Positions 53,750 through 61,800 of a stretch of 64,000 nt of DNA are shown in pieces. Made by a program: the position numbers and the translations under genes. The stretch's first letter is position 1; each line of letters begins with the position of its first letter. The notes below the pieces were generated by a model. It saw only the letters and a list, made by a program, of their open reading frames with translations, was not told where the DNA came from and ran no database searches. This stretch comes from Lachnospiraceae bacterium XBB1006 (lineage in GTDB: Bacteria; Bacillota; Clostridia; Lachnospirales; Lachnospiraceae), in assembly GCA_900115795.1 (NCBI GenBank), contig FOXT01000005.1, positions 286,759 to 350,758 on the forward strand. Direction: 5' to 3'.

Positions 53750-54769
53750 ATATAAATCTAATATGATTTTAGCGTTTTGCACGATTTCGTCTCGAAGTTC
53801 TTGAGGTTCAAGTACAATGATGGAGGAGCCATAACCACGAAGCCATCGTTGAAACTCAGGCAAACCGATAATATCATCTTCAAAGAAATAATACTCCCCA
53901 TCTTGGATGAGTTTCCCAGTACGAGAACGATATTTAAGATCATTTTTTACCTTGCGGATGATATTTTTGGTTTCTGCTGCTATGCGAATTTTTACGTGAA
54001 TTGGTTCAAGTTCATCATTAAAATAGGAACCCCAGGCATATTTTTTTTTCGGATTTTCTGTGTATTCCGGAGGGGAAGTTGTCTTAATAATTCGATGGAT
54101 TTGCTTAAAACGATCAAGACGATAGCTTTTGCCTTCAGCGGAACTCATATAAATCCAATTGTCTGAAATATTTGTTGTTAGTTCAACCGGATGGCATGTG
54201 ACTTGCTCGATTTCACCATTACTCTTTTGATAGCTAAATGAAACCGCATATCCGTTGCTTTTGGCGGTTAAAATAGTGTCACAATTCTTTTGGACTTCAA
54301 GTGAAATTGGATTAACGGTCTCTTTTTTTTCAAGCAAAGCACCACGTTTTATGGAGAGAATACTTTCTCCAAGAGCAGTTATTGCACCATATTCAAGATG
54401 AGTAAGAGGAAGAATTACATCACAAATATTATCCAAAACTCTTAGATTGAATTCCCACGTCATATCATCATATGTTCCGTTAAGTATAAGCTCGGCATAC
54501 CGTTTCGGATCATCTGTATATTTTTCAATAAATGATTGCTCTAAATCAAAATCATCATCATCATTGTCGGCAGATATGAATAATTCATCTGAAGTATATA
54601 AACAGTATTGGGTTGTTTGGTTTTTTATAAGTGATAGCATAACTTTTCGCATATAAGGTAGAGGAATATTACAATCATTTGCAAGATTAGTGATTGAAGC
54701 GTCATATTCTTCTGAATTTATTAGCGATATAATATTGCTTAAGAGATCAAATTTGTAAATATTATTCAT
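53723..54769 (-). CDS. WYL-domain regulator 1
   Basis: A 348-aa protein with an N-terminal helix-turn-helix-like part, a WYL domain around 170-240 (VSFSYQKSNGEIEQVTCHPVELTT, then NWIYMSSAEGKSYRLDRFKQI) and a C-terminal WCX-type region (about 255-340). WYL regulators control many phage-defence islands and may sense nucleic acid. It overlaps the other WYL gene by 8 nt, so both are made from one transcript and may form a heterodimer. Confidence 0.85.
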   Translation of the reverse strand: MNNIYKFDLLSNIISLINSEEYDASITNLANDCNIPLPYMRKVMLSLIKNQTTQYCLYTSDELFISADNDDDDFDLEQSFIEKYTDDPKRYAELILNGTYDDMTWEFNLRVLDNICDVILPLTHLEYGAITALGESILSIKRGALLEKKETVNPISLEVQKNCDTILTAKSNGYAVSFSYQKSNGEIEQVTCHPVELTTNISDNWIYMSSAEGKSYRLDRFKQIHRIIKTTSPPEYTENPKKKYAWGSYFNDELEPIHVKIRIAAETKNIIRKVKNDLKYRSRTGKLIQDGEYYFFEDDIIGLPEFQRWLRGYGSSIIVLEPQELRDEIVQNAKIILDLYNKSKSWSI

Positions 54770-56117
54770 TTAGTTCACCATATTTTTCCACTATTCGGTT
54801 ATAAGTAAAGAGCATATAATCGTCAACTAATTTTGGGGGTTCCAATGCTAAAACGGAGCGACCAAAGCTTCTTAAGTATCTTGCAAAATCAGTGAGGCCT
54901 CGAAGTGAATCTTCGTAAATATAATCGTAAGGGCAGTCATCCGGTTTATTTTTTACAGCATATATTTTCGCATTTTCGCGGATCTTAGCAAGGTCTGTAA
55001 ATCGCTTTCCGACATTGCCAAAATCCTGGAAGAGTATTTTCACCTTGAAGACTTCGTCTTCATAGGAGGAGGAAAACATTTCGTTATAGATTTTGAAATA
55101 AATATCGGCATGATAGTCTGAGTTTTCTATAGGCAAAGTAGATACATTTTTAAACCAATCTATTCGGCGGGATTCGATTTTATTATTATCTAGATTTTTC
55201 CCGAGGGCATAGAGTCCTCCGGTTTCAACACTATAAAAGAGAAGGCCTACTGCGAAGGTGTCCTTTTTATCGTCATATTCAATTTGTATTAGATGCGTTG
55301 TGTATTGGCTTTGGATAAAGGTATTAAATTTTTCCTGTTGACTATGACTAAGGGAATTACTTTTTCCAAAACGATGGAAGCTTTCAAGGGTATCATCCAA
55401 ATTAATTAATAGCTTCATCTTGTGGTATGCCTGTTTTAGCGGTTCGATTTCAGAGATACTAGAAGCAGTATCTTTATATTTCATGCAAAATTCGTAAAGA
55501 GAATCAGCTGAAATCGGAATAATATAAGGAGCAGTTGAGGTGAGACGATATGAGGTCCTTGTGGATGAATTCATCTCTACAAGTCCCAGCTCTCGAAGCT
55601 GTTTTAAGTCTTTCCTAAGTGCTGTCACAGAGACGATATTCTGGGCAACATTGATGTTTCCATTTTCATCAGCATAAACCCCAATATTTTGAGCATTTTT
55701 CCTGATGGATTTAATTATGCTTGCGTTGTCATAGCGTTTAGTGTCTGTGCCCGAATCGATTAGATATTTCATCTGTTCAAAACTATTGTCACGAAGAGTT
55801 AATATTTTTATAAGTAATTCTTTGAACGAGAGTTCTTTATATTTTGACAATAAAAAAAGAATTATCCATTGGCGGATGTCGGTATCACTAATTGGAGCAA
55901 GGACATTTTGTTCATCGGTTGTTTTAAGTCGAACAATACCGCTTCTAGGTGGTGTAATAATGTCATAGCCATCATTTTTGATTGAGTTTATGACTTCACT
56001 GAGTCTTGATTTTGAAATCTTTGTTTGTTCAATTAAATAGTCCCTGGATATATTTTCATTTGAATGTTTGATTAGATACTCTAGAACTATTAGTTTATAA
56101 TCAGGTTTTTTGACCAT
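54762..56117 (-). CDS. WYL-domain regulator 2
   Basis: A 451-aa regulator with an extended N-terminal winged-helix region (about 1-75, with SKSRLSEVINSIKNDGYDIITP) and a second HTH-like part (about 165-200). The WYL-like core lies at about 275-330 (THLIQIEYDDKKDTFAVGLLFYSVETGGLYALGK, SRRIDWFKNV), followed by a WCX-like end. It is divergent from the RNA element and 49-aa gene. A TATAATTCG site lies 62 bp before its start, which suggests autoregulation. Confidence 0.82.
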   Translation of the reverse strand: MVKKPDYKLIVLEYLIKHSNENISRDYLIEQTKISKSRLSEVINSIKNDGYDIITPPRSGIVRLKTTDEQNVLAPISDTDIRQWIILFLLSKYKELSFKELLIKILTLRDNSFEQMKYLIDSGTDTKRYDNASIIKSIRKNAQNIGVYADENGNINVAQNIVSVTALRKDLKQLRELGLVEMNSSTRTSYRLTSTAPYIIPISADSLYEFCMKYKDTASSISEIEPLKQAYHKMKLLINLDDTLESFHRFGKSNSLSHSQQEKFNTFIQSQYTTHLIQIEYDDKKDTFAVGLLFYSVETGGLYALGKNLDNNKIESRRIDWFKNVSTLPIENSDYHADIYFKIYNEMFSSSYEDEVFKVKILFQDFGNVGKRFTDLAKIRENAKIYAVKNKPDDCPYDYIYEDSLRGLTDFARYLRSFGRSVLALEPPKLVDDYMLFTYNRIVEKYGELNE

Positions 56118-56169
56118 TTTGCTACTCCCTCCAATAAAAGATAGTAATATTTTAACATGACGTAATAAT

Positions 56170-56300
56170 TATAACAAGTATAATTCGATAAAATAATGAA
56201 CTTAAGGCGGTAATATATACATAGTAGCGATGCATAAGTGGATGCGGCTAAAGGTTATAATTCGAAAAGGATATAAACTGTAGATGAGATAATTAAAATG
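56170..56300. promoter_or_regulatory. Tandem WYL-type operator/promoter candidates (right)
   Basis: TATAATTCGATAAAATAATG starts at 56179 (like the 29944 site). TATAATTCGAAAAGGATATA starts at 56256 (like those at 29857 and 39150). They lie between the divergent WYL genes and RNA element B. GATGC copies precede the second site, as at 39150. The doubled arrangement mirrors the left side of the island, with the order of the two site types reversed. Confidence 0.55.
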
Positions 56301-56317
56301 TAAAAAGCAGAATATAA

Positions 56318-56612
56318 ACTTGCCAATTCAAAAGAGGTTATACTAACTGCCAGTTAAATAGGCAAAAACACCTTTCTTTCTCAACAATTCCAATGGAATT
56401 ACTTTTCTTGTATAGCCTCTTTTGAGGTGGTAAAGTTTGTAGAGTTTTTTCATGAGCAGGGTCTGAATAAAATGACTCTTCCTCTGAATAGTAGGAACCT
56501 GCTGTTCCTTGGATATTTGGAACGATCTTGGCTAGTAGGGGAAACGAGAAGTCAGCTAGCTTTCCTTTCTTTCTTTTAAAGTCTCTATAAATAGAGTTGA
56601 AATAGATGAAAG
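56318..56612 (+). ncRNA. Structured RNA element, copy B
   Basis: Second copy of the element at 30005-30296. The long helix (core 56328-56343 with 56410-56425) is kept. Its lower part is rebuilt with different but complementary bases (CTTGCCA-type against TGGTAAAG). Helices GCAGG/CCTGC (56456-56460, 56498-56502), GTTCC/GGAAC (56504-56508, 56519-56523; C-G replaced by T-A) and GGCTAG/CTAGC (56530-56535, 56556-56560) follow. The ~65-nt interior of the long helix is not conserved. Both copies end with GTTGAAATAGATGAAAG. Confidence 0.65.
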
Positions 56613-56651
56613 TTATAAACATATTATTGATAATCGCAAGGGAGGATTACG

Positions 56652-56801
56652 ATGGATTATTTAGAAATGATTTCGTGTTTAGAAGAGTATTATGAAGCCG
56701 CAGGATTTGCAGATTTCTTTAATCAGGTGCTTGTCGGCATGAGTGAAGAAGAAGTAAAAGCGCTTTTTAACCGTACCTTTGGAAATAATGACGAAAAATA
56801 A
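56652..56801 (+). CDS. 49-aa acidic small protein after RNA element B
   Basis: ATG 56652 behind AAGGGAGGA encodes a 49-aa acidic helical protein (MDYLEMISCLEEYYEAAG ... MSEEEVKALFNRTFGNNDEK). A shorter relative follows RNA element A. The strong ribosome site and partial conservation support a real gene. It could be a regulator or antitoxin-like partner of the RNA element. It ends 15 bp before the IS element. Confidence 0.6.
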   Translation: MDYLEMISCLEEYYEAAGFADFFNQVLVGMSEEEVKALFNRTFGNNDEK

Positions 56802-56816
56802 CTACGGTATCATAAA

Positions 56817-58472
56817 CCTGAATTATTCATGCAACCATAGATCCTACCCATTTTGCGCATAGTACTTTTAAAATTTGAAATTTGACAGATCGTCATATGG
56901 GAATCCCTTGAAAAAGGGTAGACTACCCCTATGCGGCTTATGGATAGATCTGTAGTTGTCAATGTTCGTTACTTTTTATTACTCGAGCTGTGGCACAAGA
57001 GAGCTGATGTTTTCCAGCGTCTCATAGAATTCATTCTTGTACGGACAGCTACTACATAACTTGAAATAAATATATCTGCCAGTTTTTACTACTTTTGCAG
57101 CTATCTTTATCAGCTTTAGCCGTATGGTATCAACGCACTGCTTACGCATATTTGCCGGTAATGTCAGTCGTTTGAACCAGTTGAAGATGTTGTAAGTCAG
57201 GGCATGGATAAGAACCCGGTTGGCATTAACGATTTTGGAATGACTGCTTACTGCGCCAAAATCAAACCCGCTTTTGCTTTCCTTTATGTAGTTCTCCATT
57301 TTGCCGCGACCACAATAAAACTTTATGACATCCTCTATAGCAACAGTCATGTTTGTTACGATGAAGGTATGCATATATGTGAACTGACCTGCGGGCTTTT
57401 CAATTTTGAAAACCACCCTTCGAGGTTTGCTCCACGAGCCTGCCTGATAATCGAACTCACCGTAAACGACGGCATAGTCTGTGTAATAGCCATCAACATT
57501 TTGTGTCAACAGTTCCTCTGTCGGCTTTGCTAATGACATCAAGGTAGAGTTGCATTTCAGGCGAATGGCATATTTGACATCATAGTTCGGTTCTTCGCAG
57601 ATTTCATATAGCTCGGGAGTAGCAAAACCGCTGTCTCCCCGTAGAGAAAGATATGGTGCGTAATGGGCTTTTGTAAGGTCTTCCAGTATCGGTCGCAAGA
57701 AATCTGCTACCCCCTTGCTGGAATAAGTAGTTCCATCGCGAAGTTCTATTCCGAGTAGATCGCCATTAAAACCATCATAGCATACAAGCGGATGGTATCC
57801 ATGAGCACTATAGTGGAAATTGAACCCTTCCCCTTCCTGCTTGCCATACGTATCAAGCAGCGTAGAGTCGAGATCCAGCAATACCCTTTCAGGACGTTTG
57901 ATGCTGTAGACAACTTTTCTCATTTTATGCATAAGAGGATTAAGTTGCTGTAATGTATAATCATCCAACCTGTTGTAAAACCTCGAAAGTGTAGGTTGAG
58001 AGGCTAATGACTCCTTTGAAAGGATTGCCGTCATAATCGGATCACTGGTAAGCTCATCCGCGCAGTCATCTTCGAAGTATGCTGCGAGGATCTGGTAGAT
58101 AACCTGCTGGAGGTTATCCTCATCTTTATGAGTCCTGCCAGCATTCTTACCGTCTGTATCAAAGTATTGGTTAATGAGCTTATCAAAATGTAGTTTGCTC
58201 ATGAATTCCTTTATTAAGAGCAAGCCGGAATCGGAGGATAAATCGCCTCCATCGAAATTAATTTTAAAACGCTTATTGCTTTCTAAGGTAGAGTGGTTTA
58301 AACTTGACATACAAAGCTCCTTTTCTGTTTTGTATTGTTGGTTTGGTCACTTACAATTCTAACAGATTTGGAGCTTTTCTAATATAAAAAGCTTCACCAA
58401 ATGGGTGAAAACAATATGCGGTTTTATAGCAGTAACTATGTGGCTTTGTTAAAAAGCCGTGAATAATTCAGG
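56817..58472 (-). mobile_element. IS1380-family insertion sequence, complete copy
   Basis: A 1656-bp element bounded by inverted ends CCTGAATTATTCA (left from 56817; reverse complement ending at 58472). It carries one transposase on the minus strand. The flanks are TAAA on the left and TTTA on the right, so there is no clear direct target duplication. This fits loss of one flank by recombination with another copy. A second copy begins at 63906 in the same orientation with an identical first 95 bp. Confidence 0.9.
56979..58310 (-). CDS. IS1380-family DDE transposase
   Basis: A 443-aa transposase. The catalytic DDE residues appear as LLDLDSTLLDTYG, LSLRGDSGFATPEL and MENYIKESKSGFDFG. The N-terminus (FKINFDGGDLSSDSGLLLIKEF) and the PTLSRFYNRLD segment are typical of IS1380. 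Full length and undamaged, so the element may be active. No -1 frameshift signal is needed for this family. Confidence 0.93.
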   Translation of the reverse strand: MSSLNHSTLESNKRFKINFDGGDLSSDSGLLLIKEFMSKLHFDKLINQYFDTDGKNAGRTHKDEDNLQQVIYQILAAYFEDDCADELTSDPIMTAILSKESLASQPTLSRFYNRLDDYTLQQLNPLMHKMRKVVYSIKRPERVLLDLDSTLLDTYGKQEGEGFNFHYSAHGYHPLVCYDGFNGDLLGIELRDGTTYSSKGVADFLRPILEDLTKAHYAPYLSLRGDSGFATPELYEICEEPNYDVKYAIRLKCNSTLMSLAKPTEELLTQNVDGYYTDYAVVYGEFDYQAGSWSKPRRVVFKIEKPAGQFTYMHTFIVTNMTVAIEDVIKFYCGRGKMENYIKESKSGFDFGAVSSHSKIVNANRVLIHALTYNIFNWFKRLTLPANMRKQCVDTIRLKLIKIAAKVVKTGRYIYFKLCSSCPYKNEFYETLENISSLVPQLE

Positions 58473-58681
58473 TTTAAATTGTCTTCTTCATAGGTTAAGA
58501 TATCTTCCACATTGCATTGCAGAATACTGCATAGTTTATCAATGGTAGTTGTATTAACTGTTTCATTTCGTTGCAATTTCGTAATCATGCGTGGAGAAAG
58601 ATCGAAATAATGCGTGAGAGTATATTTGGTCATGCCACGATTTTCTAAGGTTTCCCATAGTTTTTGATAATGAATTCCCAT
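58436..58681 (-). CDS. XRE-type regulator with IS-supplied C-terminus
   Basis: An 81-aa Cro/CI-like regulator (LENRGMTKYTLTHYFDLSPRMITKLQRNETVNTTTIDKLCSILQCNVEDILTYEEDN) starting at minus-strand ATG 58681, with GAAAGGAGC upstream. The IS end at 58472 cuts the gene just after EEDN. The last ~12 codons and the stop codon come from the IS. The HTH domain is complete, so the protein is probably still functional. It is divergent from the helicase gene (122 bp between starts) and is likely its regulator. Confidence 0.85.
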   Translation of the reverse strand: MGIHYQKLWETLENRGMTKYTLTHYFDLSPRMITKLQRNETVNTTTIDKLCSILQCNVEDILTYEEDNLNLNYSRLFNKAT

Positions 58682-58803
58682 AAGATGCTCCTTTCTGAAT
58701 GTCACTTGAATTTTATCGTATGGGGATATATACTTATAGTAATAAGATAGTATGGATATACAAAAATATACACATTTCAAGAAAGTAAGAAATGAGGGTG
58801 TTT

Positions 58804-61800
58804 ATGAAGAGCAAAAAATTAGAGAAATGGGCGTCATTATTGCTGGATACAGGAAAAAGGAATAATTTAATTAATTATACTGACTTAAAGACATCCACAC
58901 TCGAAATTATATTTCCAGAACCAGAGAAGTTATTTTCAAAAGTTGATTCGGATGCATCTTTTGAAATATATATTCCGGAAGAAAATAGCGATTCTAAAGA
59001 GGATAGAAAAGAGTATTTTATTAAAATCTGTAAAGAGCATTTGAAACGGGCAAAAAATAAGGTGGGACTATACAATGAGAAAGATAATCCACTTAAAGCG
59101 TTAAGAAATATTGACAAGCGGGCCAATGCTTATTTGGAGGAAACGGGCAATAATGTCGCTTTTATTGCTTTTGGTTTTGTTTATTGGAAAGAAAAGGGAA
59201 AACCTGAAGAGTACAGAGCGCCAATCTTATTGACACCGATTATCTTTAGGAATGAATCGGCTGTTAGCCCATGGTTTATACAGATGACTGGTGATGACAC
59301 AATTTTGAATCCTACATTTATGTATAAACTGGAGACGGAATATAAGATTTCATTGCCGGAGTACGCAGGAGAAACATTGGAAGAATACTTTGATATAGTC
59401 AGTAATGTTATACAGAAACTCGGGTGGAAAGTTGTAAATGAATGTAAAATTGGACTTTTTCAATTTGCTAAAATGAATATGTATAAGGACATTATAAACA
59501 ATGAGAACACAATTTTAAAGAATAGACATATAAAAGAAATTTTGGGAGAACCCTGTGAAAAAAGTAGTTCAGAAAGTGAGTGCTTGCAAGAGTGTGAAGA
59601 AATGATGCTGACAAGATTGCATAATGTTATAGATGCGGATAATAGTCAGATTGAAGCAATTAAGATGGCAAAGGCCGGAGAAAGTTTTGTTTTGCAAGGA
59701 CCACCGGGGACTGGAAAAAGCCAGACAATTACAAATATTATTGCTGAATTGTTAAGTGATGGAAAAAAGATTTTATTTGTATCGGAAAAACAAGCTGCTT
59801 TAAATGTTGTGTATGATAAACTAAAACAGGCAGAGCTGGATGAGTTTTGTCTTGAATTGCATAGCCACAAGGCTAATAAAAAGCAGTTTGTTGAAGAACT
59901 TTGCCGAACGATTCAGACATCAAAAACTACAATCTCAATAAAGGCAGAGGAGATAATTAAAAAAGAAAATAGTTGTCAGAAAATGTTAAACCAATATTAT
60001 GAAGAACTGCATCGAAATAGAGAAAGCGTAGGCAAAAGCTTATTTCAAATGTATGAAAATTTCTATTTGTATAGTGATGCTAGGCAAATACCCTTCAGAT
60101 TCAAGGAGTTGGAAAGGAAGGATAGCGTATTTTTTGATGAAGCAGTAGAAGTGTTGCAGCGATATGTGGATATGACATATATAGTTGGTGAAAAGTATAT
60201 GGAAAATGCTTGGTATGGATTTATTGAATTGGATACTTCTACGCAGAACACGGAAAATAAGAAGGAGATTATTAGTAAGGCGGTAAACTGTTATCATAAG
60301 TTGAATGAAATTAGAACACACATTTTGCAGGAATCATATGGTTTTAGGATTCGGACGGTCCATAGTTTAGAGTGTAGCGCAAAAGTATTTGACTTTGCAT
60401 TGGAAAACAACTATATTTCAGAAAAACTCTTCTCAAAAGAGAGTTGTGAGAAGGTAAAAATAGAACTAGCTATAATTAGGGAAAATGGTATAAGTATACA
60501 ATCATATTTAGAAAGAATGACGAGTGATTGCAGTTGCATGCATCATGATTTCGAAATGGTAAGGGAAGGCACAAGAGAGATTATAACCATTTTCAAGGGA
60601 ATCCATGAGATACAGAATAAATTAAGAGAACGGTACAATGTTGTCGTGGAAAGTATATTATTAGTGCAAGAAATTAGAACTATTATTGAATTATATAACA
60701 GACTTTGTGAGATGGAGAAGCCAATTGTAGATATTAAGTGCAAGATAGATGCAAACTATCAAGCGAATATTTATGGTTTGGACGGAGCGAAAATGCATTC
60801 AGCATTGGTTGAAGGAGGAAGTCATAGACTACATAGATTATTTGACAGTGACTATAAAGAAAAAATAAACCGAATCGGAAAATTAAATATTATGACCGGG
60901 AAGGTATCCTATGAACAGGCAATTGTTTGTATGAGGGAACTAGCGGAATACCAAAGAAGAGCAAAAGAATTTAGTGCGATTGAAAACGCTTATATTCAAG
61001 CGGTCAAAAGTGCGTGTGAAAAGATGAGAGGAAAAATAGAGCCGATAGAAAATGGTATCCAAATGTGGGAGTGTATGATGCAAGAGGTGGGATGGGGAAA
61101 GAAAATATGTGAGATGAGTCACGATTGCTATAATAAAAATAAAAAACTGTTTCAAACGATCGCAGCGGCTGTTAGAGATAATGTTGAACAAGCAAATGGA
61201 TATAAGGCGGTTTTGGAAAAAAGTTTTGACAAAAAGGTTCTTGATTTCAATGGTATGGGCGTTGAGGAAATATTACAAAAATTATTTGTCTGTGATCAAA
61301 AAAAGAGTAGTCTGGCAAGCTGGATAAGATTTTGTCAGATATTAAGAAAATTGGAAGTGCTGGATATAAAAAAGTTTGTGGATATATCCATAAAAAGCAA
61401 TGTGCCGCCTCATGAATTAGTGAATGCATTTAAGCATTGCTATTACAAACAATGGATAGAAAAAATATTTAATGAGTCAGAAGTATTGCCTTTGTTAGAC
61501 CGAAGGGCACATGATCGGAAGAGAGAGCAGTTTATAGAGTTTGACCGAGCGTTATTTGATATTTCAAAAGCAAGAATACGGTCAGAGCTTTCAGAAAAGA
61601 GACCAACTATAGATGCAATTGCGCCAGGTAGTTCTACTTCAATGATTCTTCGCGAGGGGCAAAAAAAGCGTAAAATTAAAAGTATAAGAAAACTGATGGC
61701 AGAAGCTGGAAGTGCGATTCAAAATATTAAACCATGTTTTTTAATGTCGCCCTTAAGTGTTAGCACATATTTGGATGCAAATGGAGTAAAATTTGATACT

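Noticed and set aside
39263-56117. BREX, DISARM or Dnd assignment for the large operon
   Set aside because: No PglZ, BrxC, DrmA/B or DndB-E proteins are present; the Z1-GHKL-DUF4420 set is diagnostic of a different group.
57204-57533. Plus-strand frame inside the IS1380 element
   Set aside because: It is antisense to the intact transposase and shows no family features.
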